A DNA stretch of 64,000 bases. It comes from Rickettsia akari str. Hartford (lineage in GTDB: Bacteria; Pseudomonadota; Alphaproteobacteria; Rickettsiales; Rickettsiaceae). Below, in pieces: positions 29,260 through 38,025 of the stretch. Made by a program: the position numbers and the translations under genes. The notes beneath the pieces were generated by a model. The model saw only the letters and a list, made by a program, of their open reading frames with translations. It was not told where the DNA came from and did not search any database. Where the stretch lies: assembly GCF_000018205.1 (NCBI RefSeq), contig NC_009881.1:1-64000 (forward strand), in the 5' to 3' direction. The stretch's first letter is position 1; each line of letters begins with the position of its first letter.

Positions 29260-30342
29260 ATGAAAAATATCTTCCTACATTCCTTAAGCCTCGCAAATTA
29301 TCGTAACTTTAAAAATCTTGAATTAAAAACAGATAATACACCAATAATTTTAATAGGTGAAAACGGTAGTGGTAAAACTAATATTTTAGAAGCTATATCG
29401 TTGTTTTATCCAGGTAGAGGACTGCGGTCGGCTAAACTTGACGATATATGCAAAGCTTCAGAAGATTATTGCATCGTTAAAGCTTTATTACAAAGTCAAT
29501 TAGGACTAGCAGAGTTTAGTACGCATATCAAACGCAACTCAAATAGGCGAATAACCGAATATAATGAAAGTAAAATAGCTAATAATGAGTTAAGTAAATT
29601 CACTAGTATGGTATGGCTGACTCCACAAATGGAAGGAATCTTTACAAGCGGTAGCAGTGATAGAAGAAAATTTCTCGATAGAATAGTTTATAATTTTTAT
29701 CCAAAGCATGCAGAGTTAGTTAGTAAATACGAATATTACATGCATGAGAGAAATAAAATTCTAGCAGAAGACATAAGAGATGATAATTGGCTTAAAATTA
29801 TTGAAGGAAAGATGGCTGATATGTCTAGTCACATTGCTAATAATCGCTTAAAAACCTTAGAATTTATGCAGCAAGCAATAGATGAACTTGAAAATGAGTT
29901 TCCAAAAGCCGATTTATCGATTGACGGCATTGTTGAACAAAGAATATTAGATGGCGAAGAAAATCTTGTTAATTTTATTACTGCAGAACTTTATCAAACA
30001 AGAAGCAAAGATAAACTACTTGGTCGTACTAGCTTTGGAGTTCATAAAAGCGACTTTTTAGTAAAGCATCAAAAGAAAAATATCTTAGCGAAATTTTGTT
30101 CTACTGGTGAACAAAAAGCTATACTAATTGCAATAATCCTTGCTGAAATGAATTATGTTATAAAGCTAACTAAAATAGCACCAATTTTACTTTTAGATGA
30201 GGTCTTTGTGCATCTAGACGATACAAGACGTCAATATTTAATCGAATTTTTTACCACTTTAAGCATGCAACTATGGGTTACAGATACAAATCTAGAGGGA
30301 ATAGAAAATTTTGCAAGTAAAGCACAATTGATTAAGTTATAG
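29260..30342 (+). CDS. recF: DNA replication and repair protein RecF
   Basis: RecF is an SMC-like ATPase that with RecO and RecR loads RecA at gaps. At 360 residues it has full length. FLHSLSLANYRNFKNLEL is the RecF start, Walker A GENGSGKT is at 33-40, the ABC-like signature region is CSTGEQKAILIA, and Walker B is APILLLDEVF. It follows a family C repeat, and no classical dnaA-dnaN-recF linkage exists here, as is usual in Rickettsia. The lysine methyltransferase gene follows after a palindromic element. Secure. Confidence 0.96.
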   Translation: MKNIFLHSLSLANYRNFKNLELKTDNTPIILIGENGSGKTNILEAISLFYPGRGLRSAKLDDICKASEDYCIVKALLQSQLGLAEFSTHIKRNSNRRITEYNESKIANNELSKFTSMVWLTPQMEGIFTSGSSDRRKFLDRIVYNFYPKHAELVSKYEYYMHERNKILAEDIRDDNWLKIIEGKMADMSSHIANNRLKTLEFMQQAIDELENEFPKADLSIDGIVEQRILDGEENLVNFITAELYQTRSKDKLLGRTSFGVHKSDFLVKHQKKNILAKFCSTGEQKAILIAIILAEMNYVIKLTKIAPILLLDEVFVHLDDTRRQYLIEFFTTLSMQLWVTDTNLEGIENFASKAQLIKL

Positions 30343-30354
30343 GTTATATAATAA

Positions 30355-30486
30355 TGTCATTCCTACTTAGAACAATCCACCGCTTTCGTCCTACGATTTG
30401 ATCGCGGGATCCAGTTAAAAATACTAATGATTTTAGTATTTTTTATTGTTTTTTTTAGATACCGTGGTCAAGACACGGTATGACGA
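30355..30486. repeat. Rickettsia palindromic element (family A)
   Basis: It contains atgtcattcc, cgatttgatcgcgggatcca, the shared gttaaaaatactaa core and a right arm accgtggtcaagacacggta-tgac. It separates recF from the methyltransferase gene. Confidence 0.85.
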
Positions 30487-30587
30487 CATTGTAGCATTTT
30501 TCTAGAGGCCATACAACAACGCTTTATAAAATATATTGCTTAATCTTTTAAAACTTCTTAGAATCATTTTTTTATTTAAGAAAATAT

Positions 30588-32192
30588 ATGACAAAACAAG
30601 CTAATAAAATATCCTATGATGAAGTACCTTATCCTCCATTTACTTTCAGCTATACCTCCCCGCCGTATTTAAGAACTATCGGCAAACTATTCCGGCTAAA
30701 CCCTTCACCTCTTGAAACTGCTAAAGTACTTGAGATCGGTTGCGGAATCGGCGTTAATCTTTTTAACTTTGCTGAAACATATCCTAAATCACAGTCTCTA
30801 GGTGTTGACTTATCCAAAACGCAAATAGAATTAGGTCAAAAAATTATCAGCGATTTGAAAATAAAAAATATCGAACTAAAGGCATTATCTATATTGGACC
30901 TTGATGAGTCATACGGTAAGTTTGATTATATAGTTTGTCATGGCGTATATTCATGGGTTCCTCAAGAAGTACAAGATAAAATACTCGAAGTCTGTAATAC
31001 ACTGCTAAATCCAAACGGTATAGCATTTGTAAGCTATAATACGCTGCCTGGCTGGAATATGCAGAGAACAATACGCGAAATGATGATGTTTCATTCAGAG
31101 TTGTTTAATACTAGCCATGATAAATTACAGCAAGCTAGATTACTTTTAAAGTTCATAAATGACTCATTAGAAAGTTCTGCAACTCCTTATGCTAATTTCC
31201 TCCGAGATGAAGCAAAATTATTATCTGAATATACTGATTCATACGTACTACATGAATATTTAGGTGAAATTAATACAGGTATATATTTTCATCAATTCAT
31301 AGCAAAAGCTCAAAAAAATCATTTAAATTACTTAGGTGATACATCCATTACGGCAATGTTTATCGGTAATTTACCTACTAAGGCAGCAGAAAAGCTACAA
31401 GCCGTTAATGATATTGTGCGTACTGAGCAATATATGGATTTTATCACTAATAGAAAATTTCGCTCGACATTATTATGTCATCAAAACATACATATAAACA
31501 GAAAAATTGAATTTAACAATTTAAAAGAGTTTTACACTACCATGAATATTAGACCGGTAACTCCGGAAAAAGAAGTGGATTTAACTAACGAACAGGAAAA
31601 TATTAGCTTCTATTATGAAAATTTACCTGAGCCTTTTATTTCAACCACTTCGTCGATTGTGAAAGCTATTTTATATGTATATACTGAAAATATTAGCAAT
31701 CCGATAAGCTTAGAACAAGTAGCAAAAGAAGCTTTTAAAAAGCTTGGTAAATATCAACTACAAGATTTCTTAGCAGCATTAGAACAGCATTTTATCACAT
31801 TCATTTTTCAAGGTTATCTCAAAATATTTGAAACCAAGCCGCATGCTATAGCTACTATCACTGCAAAACCTAAAACTAGCGAATTTGCAAGATACCAAGC
31901 AAAGCAAGCACATTCCAATAATTCAACTCACGTGTTGAGTGTTACTAATAGAATTAACGATATGATAGGTATACCTATACACGAAAAATATATTTTGGAA
32001 ATGCTAGACGGTACGCATAATATTGATGATATTAGGAAAGTAGTTCTTGAAAAAATTAATTCAAAACTTTTAACTGCTCGTGACGATAAAGGACAAGAAG
32101 TAACTGATCCAAAATTGTTAAAAGAATTTGTTGACTATATAGTTACTGTGTCTCTTGAGAAATTCCGGATGAACTATCTGTTAGTAGGGTAA
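30588..32192 (+). CDS. OmpB-type protein lysine methyltransferase (PKMT2/RP027-028 type)
   Basis: This is a SAM-dependent methyltransferase of 534 residues with motif I VLEIGCGIGVN at 47-57, the D of GVDLS, and a post-motif region FDYIVCHGVYSWVP typical of this group. A long C-terminal regulatory or methyltransferase-like region follows (to 534). By position (next to recF) and sequence it corresponds to the rickettsial enzymes that trimethylate lysines of outer membrane protein OmpB. The same locus is frameshifted in the avirulent R. prowazekii Madrid E strain and intact in its virulent revertant. Here it is fully open. Substrate assignment is by orthology, not shown by sequence alone. Confidence 0.85.
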   Translation: MTKQANKISYDEVPYPPFTFSYTSPPYLRTIGKLFRLNPSPLETAKVLEIGCGIGVNLFNFAETYPKSQSLGVDLSKTQIELGQKIISDLKIKNIELKALSILDLDESYGKFDYIVCHGVYSWVPQEVQDKILEVCNTLLNPNGIAFVSYNTLPGWNMQRTIREMMMFHSELFNTSHDKLQQARLLLKFINDSLESSATPYANFLRDEAKLLSEYTDSYVLHEYLGEINTGIYFHQFIAKAQKNHLNYLGDTSITAMFIGNLPTKAAEKLQAVNDIVRTEQYMDFITNRKFRSTLLCHQNIHINRKIEFNNLKEFYTTMNIRPVTPEKEVDLTNEQENISFYYENLPEPFISTTSSIVKAILYVYTENISNPISLEQVAKEAFKKLGKYQLQDFLAALEQHFITFIFQGYLKIFETKPHAIATITAKPKTSEFARYQAKQAHSNNSTHVLSVTNRINDMIGIPIHEKYILEMLDGTHNIDDIRKVVLEKINSKLLTARDDKGQEVTDPKLLKEFVDYIVTVSLEKFRMNYLLVG

Positions 32193-32209
32193 GTGAGCAT
32201 GACCCTGTC

Positions 32210-32245
32210 GTCATTGCGAGCGACTAAAAGGAGCATGGCAATCCA
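32210..32245. repeat. Partial family B repeat
   Basis: The fragment cgtcattgcgagcgactaaa...gcaatccagaag is placed just after the methyltransferase stop and before the family C copy. Confidence 0.6.
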
Positions 32246-32257
32246 GAAGAAATATAC

Positions 32258-32400
32258 TTCGAGTAATGAAGAGCCACTATACGAAGTTCAACTTGAAAAA
32301 GAGCAAGGAGTCTTCCGAGAAGCTGAGCATATACTTAATACGTGAGTATCCTAGGATTTACAAATACAACGTAGCCAATTTTTCAAGTTCAACGAGTATA
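32258..32400. repeat. Family C repeat abutting the carD stop codon
   Basis: The arms gttcaacttgaaaaa and tttttcaagttcaac are inverted at the two ends, followed by cgagtata. The element ends one base before the carD stop (32402-32404). It lies between convergent genes. Confidence 0.85.
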
Positions 32401-32401
32401 T

Positions 32402-32935
32402 CTATGCTACTAATTTTTCACGTAATACTTCAACTAACTTATTAATTGCTTCGGTTGGGTGGATGTTTTCAAGGATAGCAAGTTCGCCTGCAAGTCTATT
32501 TAAAGCTGATTCGTATAGTGTTCTTTCACTGTAAGAACGATCATTATCAACATTTTTATGTAAGTCCCGTAATACTTCGGCTATGGCTACAATATTACCA
32601 GAGTTAATTTTGCCTTCATATTCTTGGGCTCTTCTACTCCACATTCTATTTCCTTGTTTTGGTTTACCTTGAAGAGTTGAGTATATGAGATCTAAATCTT
32701 TTCTGCTTGCAACAGCTCTAAGACCAACAACCGCAGCCCTACTAACAGGCACTTTTAATGTCATTTTATCCTGTGAAAAGGAAATTACATATACCTTAAT
32801 TTCAGTACCTGCAATAGTATTATATTCAATATTCGTTATTTCACCAACTCCATGTGCAGGATAGACAATTCTTTGCCCTATTTTAAACCCGGATTTTTGT
32901 TCAGTTTTATTTTCGGATTGTGTTGTATTTGCCAT
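32402..32935 (-). CDS. carD: CarD family transcription regulator
   Basis: This 177-residue protein binds the RNA polymerase beta subunit and stabilises the open promoter complex. The N-terminal Tudor-like domain reads FKIGQRIVYPAHGVGEITNIE and is followed by the helical DNA-binding domain (RRAQEYEGKINSGNIVAIAEV). A short polar N-terminal extension of about 15 residues precedes the domain. The start ATG at 32935 has AGGAGG-like bases (gaggaattc on this strand) just upstream. It is divergent from the DsbA-like gene across 160 bases. The role in global rRNA and growth control is family knowledge. Confidence 0.93.
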   Translation of the reverse strand: MANTTQSENKTEQKSGFKIGQRIVYPAHGVGEITNIEYNTIAGTEIKVYVISFSQDKMTLKVPVSRAAVVGLRAVASRKDLDLIYSTLQGKPKQGNRMWSRRAQEYEGKINSGNIVAIAEVLRDLHKNVDNDRSYSERTLYESALNRLAGELAILENIHPTEAINKLVEVLREKLVA

Positions 32936-33038
32936 TATGAATTCCTCCGTAGTGGTTTTAGTGCCTAAGAACTTAATGTTAGACTACTATTTCTGTAGCA
33001 TAGCACATTTTGCTTCTATTATAAAGTAGATATTTTTA

Positions 33039-33067
33039 TTGAAATAAAATTGATACGCTTTTATTGT
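33039..33067 (+). promoter_or_regulatory. Possible sigma-70 promoter for the DsbA-like gene
   Basis: TTGAAA at 33039-33044, a 17-base spacer and TATTGT at 33062-33067 fit a vegetative promoter, 28 bases before the gene's ATG, with AAGGGA as its ribosome site. The -10 box is only a 4 of 6 match and the region is AT-rich, so this is tentative. Confidence 0.35.
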
Positions 33068-33095
33068 ATAGAAAGTTAATAGTTAAGGGAAAATT

Positions 33096-34052
33096 ATGCG
33101 AAGTATTTTTATCGTGCCGATATTTTTATTATTTTTGAGTAGTTGTTCAGAAGAAAAAACACAACATAAGCACCAAGAAGAGAAACAAATGATAGAGCAA
33201 GAGAATCTGCAAAACAACGACACTTCTCAAGAAATGAATCAAGGAGCAGTAAATTCTGAAAATGCAGCTGAATCGATAGTACCTGCTAACGATAATAATC
33301 AGACTGATGAAGTATCAACGCCGGCTTCACAAGCACAAAAAAATCCTGAAATAAAACCTGTTAAAGTTACTTTTGAAGTTGATGTTAATGATATGGTTCT
33401 CGGTAACAAAAAATCAAATGTTATAGATGAAGTATCAACGCCGGCTTCACAAGCACAAAAAAATCCTGAAATAAAACCTGTTAAAGTTACTTTTGAAGTT
33501 GATGTTAATGATATGGTTCTCGGTAACAAAAAATCAAATGTTATAGTAGTCGAGTATTTTTCTCCTACCTGTCCGCATTGTGCTTATTATCATCAAACAA
33601 TTTTTCCGGAACTTAAGAAAAAATATATAGATACTAATAAAATTGCATATGTGGTTCGTGAATTTATTGCTACAAAACAAGATTTAGATGCTGCAATTTT
33701 AGCCCGCTGCAAGGGTGATATAAATAGTTTTGTACAGTTTCATAATATCATATTACAACAACAAGATAAATGGGCATATAGCAATAAATACAGAGAATTA
33801 TTAACTGATATAGGTCAGCTTGGCGGTGTTCCTCCGGAAGAATATAAGCAATGTTTAAATAGTGATAAAATTACTGAAACGCTCATTGCTAACACTAATT
33901 TTGTAGCAAAAGCACCAAAATTTATAGGTACTCCTTCTTTCTTCGTTAACGGAGTACAAACCGGAAATTACAGTATAGATAGTATTTCTACGGCAGTCGA
34001 TAAAGCTTTAGAGGAACAGAAAGAAAAAGCAAAAAATGAGATGAGTTTGTAA
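33096..34052 (+). CDS. DsbA-like thiol:disulfide oxidoreductase, lipoprotein, with internal duplication
   Basis: The protein starts with a lipoprotein signal (IFLLFLSSC, lipid-Cys at 17), then a polar Gln/Glu-rich linker, then a DsbA/DsbG-type thioredoxin domain. The active site CPHC is at residues 159-162 in FSPTCPHCAYYHQ, with the cis-Pro region GTPSFFVNGVQTG. A 40-residue block (DEVSTPASQAQKNPEIKPVK and what follows) is present twice in exact tandem at about residues 71-150, because of a perfect 120-base duplication. The domain's first strand (VIVVEYFSP) follows the second copy. It would act in the periplasm on disulfide formation or isomerisation. The duplication leaves the catalytic fold intact. 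Confidence 0.85.
   Translation: MRSIFIVPIFLLFLSSCSEEKTQHKHQEEKQMIEQENLQNNDTSQEMNQGAVNSENAAESIVPANDNNQTDEVSTPASQAQKNPEIKPVKVTFEVDVNDMVLGNKKSNVIDEVSTPASQAQKNPEIKPVKVTFEVDVNDMVLGNKKSNVIVVEYFSPTCPHCAYYHQTIFPELKKKYIDTNKIAYVVREFIATKQDLDAAILARCKGDINSFVQFHNIILQQQDKWAYSNKYRELLTDIGQLGGVPPEEYKQCLNSDKITETLIANTNFVAKAPKFIGTPSFFVNGVQTGNYSIDSISTAVDKALEEQKEKAKNEMSL
33306..33545 (+). repeat. Perfect 120-bp tandem duplication in the DsbA-like gene
   Basis: Bases 33306-33425 and 33426-33545 are identical over all 120 positions. The unit is a whole number of codons, so the frame is kept and 40 residues are duplicated. Confidence 0.97.
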
Positions 34053-34060
34053 TTTAATAC

Positions 34061-34208
34061 TACGAGTAATTAAAGAATTACTAGATGAAGTTTAATTTGG
34101 AAAAAAGCAAGTAGTATATAGAGCGAGGAGCGGAGCATAGATAAACTACGTGTGCACCGCGGATCTTAGTAATATGACGTAGCCAATTTTTCAAATTAGA
34201 CGAGTATA
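34061..34208. repeat. Family C repeat immediately upstream of atpI
   Basis: The block tacgagtaattaaag starts it. gtttaatttggaaaaaagca and tttttcaaattagacgagta are inverted ends, and the terminal cgagtata stops two bases before the atpI ATG. Any F0 operon promoter must lie within or beyond it. Confidence 0.8.
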
Positions 34209-34210
34209 GT

Positions 34211-34468
34211 ATGAATACGGAAAAACTAAAAGATATCAAAGCAAGAATTAAAGACTTAAAAACTTCTAAGATTTCTAATTCTAAGGTTCAGCAAGAAATT
34301 AGCCCATTCACTATCTCTGTAGATTTAGTTTCAGGTACAATGGTAGGGGTCGTGATTGGAATATTTACGGATAAGTTTTTTAATTCTAAACCATTATTTC
34401 TTATTGTATTTACAATAATAGGAATGATTGCCGGCTTTAACATTATAATACAGAAAATAAGGAAATGA
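34211..34468 (+). CDS. atpI: ATP synthase protein I-like
   Basis: This is an 85-residue protein with a basic N-terminus and two hydrophobic helices ([21 protein letters not shown] and [19 protein letters not shown]). The position first in the F0 operon and the GxxxG-rich helices fit AtpI/AtpZ, which assists assembly of the c-ring or Mg uptake for the synthase. The last bases overlap the atpB start (ATGA). Its ATG is two bases after a family C repeat, so its ribosome site would be inside the repeat and none is obvious. Confidence 0.8.
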   Translation: MNTEKLKDIKARIKDLKTSKISNSKVQQEISPFTISVDLVSGTMVGVVIGIFTDKFFNSKPLFLIVFTIIGMIAGFNIIIQKIRK

Positions 34469-35193
34469 CTCACAGCCCTTTAGCACAATTTGATATCAAA
34501 AAATTGATAGACATCAAAATGTTCGGTTTTGACATCAGCTTTACTAATTCGAGTATCTATATGTTACTTGCTAGCATCTTGGCTCTAACTTATTTTTACT
34601 TAGCTTTTTATAACCGAAAATTAGTACCTTCTAGACTACAAGTAAGTGCTGAAATAGTTTATAATCTTGTAGCTGATATGTTAAATCAGAACATAGGAGT
34701 AAAGGGACACAAGTTTATTCCGTTAGTTTTTAGTTTGTTCATTTTTGTTTTATTTTCTAATTTGCTTGGTATGACACCTTATAGCTTTACTGCTACTAGT
34801 CATATTATCGTTACTTTTACCTTAGCAATTATAGTATTTTTAACGGTCACTATAGTTGGTTTCGTAAAACACGGCTTACGTTTTTTAACTCTTTTTTTAC
34901 CATACGGTACTCCTTTATGGTTAGCACCATTGATGATAGTAATTGAACTGTTTACATATTTAGCAAAACCGGTTAGTTTATCATTGCGACTTGCTGCTAA
35001 TATGATGGCGGGACATGTTTTATTAAAAGTAATAGCCGGTTTTACCGTTTCATTAATGATTTACTTGAAATTTCTACCAATCCCTATTATAGTGATACTA
35101 ATTGGGTTTGAAATTTTTGTTGCAATACTTCAAGCTTATATTTTTACTATTTTATCTTGTATGTATCTTAATGATGCTATTAATTTACACTAG
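34465..35193 (+). CDS. atpB: ATP synthase F0 subunit a
   Basis: This is the proton-channel subunit of the membrane F0 sector. The 242 residues have five or six membrane helices. The essential arginine lies at 175 in [17 protein letters not shown], the most conserved motif of the family. The start overlaps atpI by four bases. About 195 bases separate it from atpE, and these are filled by a family D repeat, so the operon may depend on read-through. The genes for F1 subunits are not in the window, in keeping with the split ATPase operons of Rickettsia and other alphaproteobacteria. Confidence 0.96.
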   Translation: MTHSPLAQFDIKKLIDIKMFGFDISFTNSSIYMLLASILALTYFYLAFYNRKLVPSRLQVSAEIVYNLVADMLNQNIGVKGHKFIPLVFSLFIFVLFSNLLGMTPYSFTATSHIIVTFTLAIIVFLTVTIVGFVKHGLRFLTLFLPYGTPLWLAPLMIVIELFTYLAKPVSLSLRLAANMMAGHVLLKVIAGFTVSLMIYLKFLPIPIIVILIGFEIFVAILQAYIFTILSCMYLNDAINLH

Positions 35194-35199
35194 GCCTGT

Positions 35200-35340
35200 C
35201 ACACAACTTGCTTCTAAAGGTAATTTGTACGTCAATCCGATGCTAAAATCCTCACGTACTTTTTTGTACGCTGCGGTTCTGTGCTTGGTATTTCCTTCAA
35301 AGTCCTCTTTATCAGCTTCGTTGTGCAAAAAGCCTATTAT
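35200..35340. repeat. Family D repeat between atpB and atpE
   Basis: On the minus strand it reads gcacagaaccgcagcgtac, gtacgtgaggattttagc and caaattacctttagaagcaa, matching the copy inside the mazF remnant (18137-18258) in opposite orientation. It fills the atpB-atpE gap. An open frame across it has no homology beyond the repeat. Confidence 0.75.
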
Positions 35341-35387
35341 ACAGATAATTAGATAAAATTTTTGATTAATTAAAAGTTAGGTTTTTT

Positions 35388-35612
35388 ATGGACATGGTTT
35401 CTTTAAAGTTTATTGGTATAGGGCTTATGGCTATCGGAATCTACGGTGCGGCTCTAGGTGTTAGTAATATATTTAGCTCTCTACTTAGTTCAATAGCACG
35501 AAACCCTTCAGCTGCAGAAAATTTACAAAGAATGGCTCTGATTGGTGCAGGGCTTGCTGAGGCAATGGGACTTTTTTCCTTTGTAATTGCTATGTTACTT
35601 ATTTTTTCTTAA
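35388..35612 (+). CDS. atpE: ATP synthase F0 subunit c
   Basis: This is the rotor-ring subunit, 74 residues, with two transmembrane helices joined by the polar loop ARNPSA. The proton-carrying glutamate is E58 in [13 protein letters not shown]. The glycine-rich first helix ([10 protein letters not shown]) is typical. The ATG at 35388 follows TTAGGT. It is followed after 17 bases by the b'-type subunit. Confidence 0.96.
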   Translation: MDMVSLKFIGIGLMAIGIYGAALGVSNIFSSLLSSIARNPSAAENLQRMALIGAGLAEAMGLFSFVIAMLLIFS

Positions 35613-35629
35613 AATTCATTTTAAATAAG

Positions 35630-36103
35630 ATGCCTCAATTTGATGTTGCTACCTATTATTCACAAATTTTTTGGCTTATTGCTACTTTCGGCTTATTATA
35701 TATCTTTGTTTATAAATTTATAACTCCAAAAGCCGAAGAAATTTTTAATAATAGACAGACAAATATTCAATGTAATATTACACAAGCCGATATGCTAACC
35801 CAAGAAGTAGAAAAGTTAAATAAATATTACAACGTGGAAATAGACAAAACAAATACCGAAATAGATAGGCTTAAAAAAGAAAAAATAGACTCTTTAGAAT
35901 CAGAATTTTTAATTACAAGAAAGAATCTAGAGCAAGATTTAAAAAACTCTATAAATCAAAATATTGAAGGTATAAATTTAGCTGCTCAGCAATTTAGAAC
36001 TAATAAAAGCGAAGCAATAATAAAGCTTGCAGTTAATATTATTGAAAAAATAACCGGAACTAAAGCAGATATGAATTTACTGCAAAGTATAAAAGTAAAA
36101 TAA
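35630..36103 (+). CDS. atpG: ATP synthase F0 subunit b'-type
   Basis: This is the first of two b-like stator subunits, 157 residues. One N-terminal membrane helix ([19 protein letters not shown]) is followed by a long charged coiled coil (about 40-130). Alphaproteobacteria often carry b' and b in tandem, and this copy, with the start [16 protein letters not shown], is the b' form. It shares its final bases with the start of the next b gene. Assignment of b' rather than b rests on order and N-terminus. Confidence 0.88.
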   Translation: MPQFDVATYYSQIFWLIATFGLLYIFVYKFITPKAEEIFNNRQTNIQCNITQADMLTQEVEKLNKYYNVEIDKTNTEIDRLKKEKIDSLESEFLITRKNLEQDLKNSINQNIEGINLAAQQFRTNKSEAIIKLAVNIIEKITGTKADMNLLQSIKVK

Positions 36104-36597
36104 TGAATTTCCTAGATGAAAGCTTTTGGCTCGCCGTTAGTTTTGTAATTTTTGTATATTTAATTTATAGACCGGCAAAAAAAGCCATTTTAAATTCTTT
36201 AGATGCTAAGATTTTAGAAGTACAAGAAAAAGTTCTAAAATCTGAAAAGTTAAAAGAAGATGCTGCTTTGCTCTTTGAACAAACCAACGCACAAATACAA
36301 AAATTAGAAGCTTTACGCTCTCAAATGATAGAAGAAAGTAATGAGGTTACCAAGAAACTCATTCAAGAAAAAACTAAAGAAATTGAAGAATTTTTAGAGC
36401 ATAAAAGATCTGATGCTATACAGTTAATTCAAAACCAAAAATCAACTGCAAGCAAAGAGCTACAAGATGAATTTTGTGATGAAGTGATAACACTTGTTTC
36501 CAAATATTTCCAATCAGCTAGGCTTTCAGAAAGTAATATTGCTAAAAATTTAATGGATAAATCTGATTCTTCTTGTGATGACAGTAAAACTACATAG
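36103..36597 (+). CDS. atpF: ATP synthase F0 subunit b
   Basis: This is the second stator subunit, 164 residues. [21 protein letters not shown] is the membrane anchor, followed by a heptad-rich helix and a Ser/Asp tail ([12 protein letters not shown]). It dimerises with b' to hold F1 still against the rotating ring. The start overlaps the b' stop by one base (TAATG), so the two are translationally coupled. It is the last intact gene of the F0 operon and is followed by a decayed region. Confidence 0.93.
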   Translation: MNFLDESFWLAVSFVIFVYLIYRPAKKAILNSLDAKILEVQEKVLKSEKLKEDAALLFEQTNAQIQKLEALRSQMIEESNEVTKKLIQEKTKEIEEFLEHKRSDAIQLIQNQKSTASKELQDEFCDEVITLVSKYFQSARLSESNIAKNLMDKSDSSCDDSKTT

Positions 36598-36602
36598 TCA
36601 TA

Positions 36603-37631
36603 CTAACCACGACCTAACAATTTCTTTAGCATCGCTTTATCATCAACACATATCCGTAATATCGAGCCGTCAATAAAATATTCTGGATGCTCGGTTGCTA
36701 TTTTTTTTTTATTAATGCATGGTAGAATATAGCAAATTCTTTTACACAAGTGCAATTTTTATTAGTATTATAAATAGCTATTAAACAAATTGCTTCAAAA
36801 TATAACATTTTTGCTATTTCTATATTCTTATCATTTCCTAAAATTGAGAACTTACTATTCTATTTATCTTTAACAGCATTAATAAATATTTTATTTAAGA
36901 CTCTTTTTTGTATTTTTTGTTTAATTTATAATAAGCAGTTCCAATTTTATTAAGAAAGCCAGCAATATCATGGTGATTACTGTGATACCATTATTGTCTT
37001 ATCTTTAATGCTGCTTTATGGTATTTTAGTGCTTTTTCAGTATCACCTAGTTTATCAGTTTATCGTAAACTGCTCCAACATTATTAAGAGAAATTGCAAT
37101 ATCCATATGATTTCCTTTAAATCATACTTTATATATTTTAAAAGTTTCTTTATGATATTTTAATGACTCCTCAAATTTATATAATATATAGTCTTGATAA
37201 CAACCTATTTTTTGATATAAATTTGCCTTTCTAAATTTATCAATTTCAATATTATAATTTAATATTTTAATCACATGAGGATAAAGTATTTTTGCACTAT
37301 TCAAGTCTTCATTTGGAATATTAGTTAATTGGGGTAATAAATCATCTAAGGCTTCTATTAGTTTAGCATGAATTTCTTTTTTATTTATTATATGATCTAA
37401 GTTGTCGCTTATATAATTTTTTATTGAGATTTGTACTAACCTATGTAATTGCAAATTATTTTGTCCATTTTGGCATATCACGTTTACTATAGGTAATGGT
37501 TCTAATCTTTTTATAGATTCTTGCAATTTCTCTTCATCTATTAGAAACAATTCTTTAAAAAAATCTATGTTAATAAAATCAGAGTCTAAGTACACTAAAC
37601 TTTGCGTTTTCAACCAAACTTTTTGAAGCAA
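36603..37631 (-). pseudogene. STAND/NB-ARC-type protein remnant with TPR tail
   Basis: Only the back end of a signalling ATPase remains. [20 protein letters not shown] starts the readable part at 37631. A winged-helix-like segment [20 protein letters not shown] and [16 protein letters not shown] follow, in the style of NB-ARC/STAND proteins, then kinesin-light-chain-like TPRs ([14 protein letters not shown], then in shifted frames HMDIAISLNNVGAVYDKL and GDTEKALKYHKAALKIRQ). A C-terminal tail [20 protein letters not shown] ends at the stop at 36603. The nucleotide-binding part is missing. Stops and shifts near 37121, 37060 and 36980 confirm decay. Related TPR proteins are abundant in larger Rickettsia genomes. 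Confidence 0.65.
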
Positions 37632-37716
37632 AATAAATTAAAAGTTATTACTTTCAATTATTATTTTTATTAAAATTAGATTGTTTGAGATAATGAGTTT
37701 ATAGGAAAACATAGAA

Positions 37717-37791
37717 TGGTGACCCCTACGGGACTCGAACCCGTGTTCCCACCGTGAAAGGGTGGTGTCCTAACCGCTAGACGAAGGGGCC
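37717..37791 (-). tRNA. tRNA-Glu (anticodon TTC)
   Basis: On the minus strand the cloverleaf begins GGCCCCTTCGTCTAGCGGTT, has the anticodon arm CCACC-CTTTCAC-GGTGG with TTC, the T arm ACGGGTTCGAGTCCCGT, the acceptor partner AGGGGTC, discriminator A and an encoded CCA (37717-37719). Confidence 0.97.
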
Positions 37792-37860
37792 TTCACTTTG
37801 AAAGTAGGCAAATAGATATATTAGTCATACCGTGGCCATGACCAGCTAAGTTTTTTTGTT

Positions 37861-37948
37861 GTCATTCCGTGATTTATTCACGGAATCCAGTTAAAAATAC
37901 TAACATTAGTTTTTTTCTGGATACCGTGGACAAGCCACGGGATGACAG
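37861..37948. repeat. Rickettsia palindromic element (family A)
   Basis: gtcattccgtgatttattca-cgg, the shared ccagttaaaaatactaac core and accgtggacaagccacggga-tgac form the two arms. It lies between tRNA-Glu and the end of sca1. Confidence 0.85.
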
Positions 37949-38025
37949 TGATGGAATTAATCTACGGCATGACGGTAAGTTAGGAGTTTTATACAGCAAC
38001 TTTGCAAATATTGCAAGTATAAAAA

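Noticed and set aside
35102..35356. Open frame of 84 codons overlapping the end of atpB
   Set aside because: Its second half is a family D repeat and its first half is atpB in another frame.
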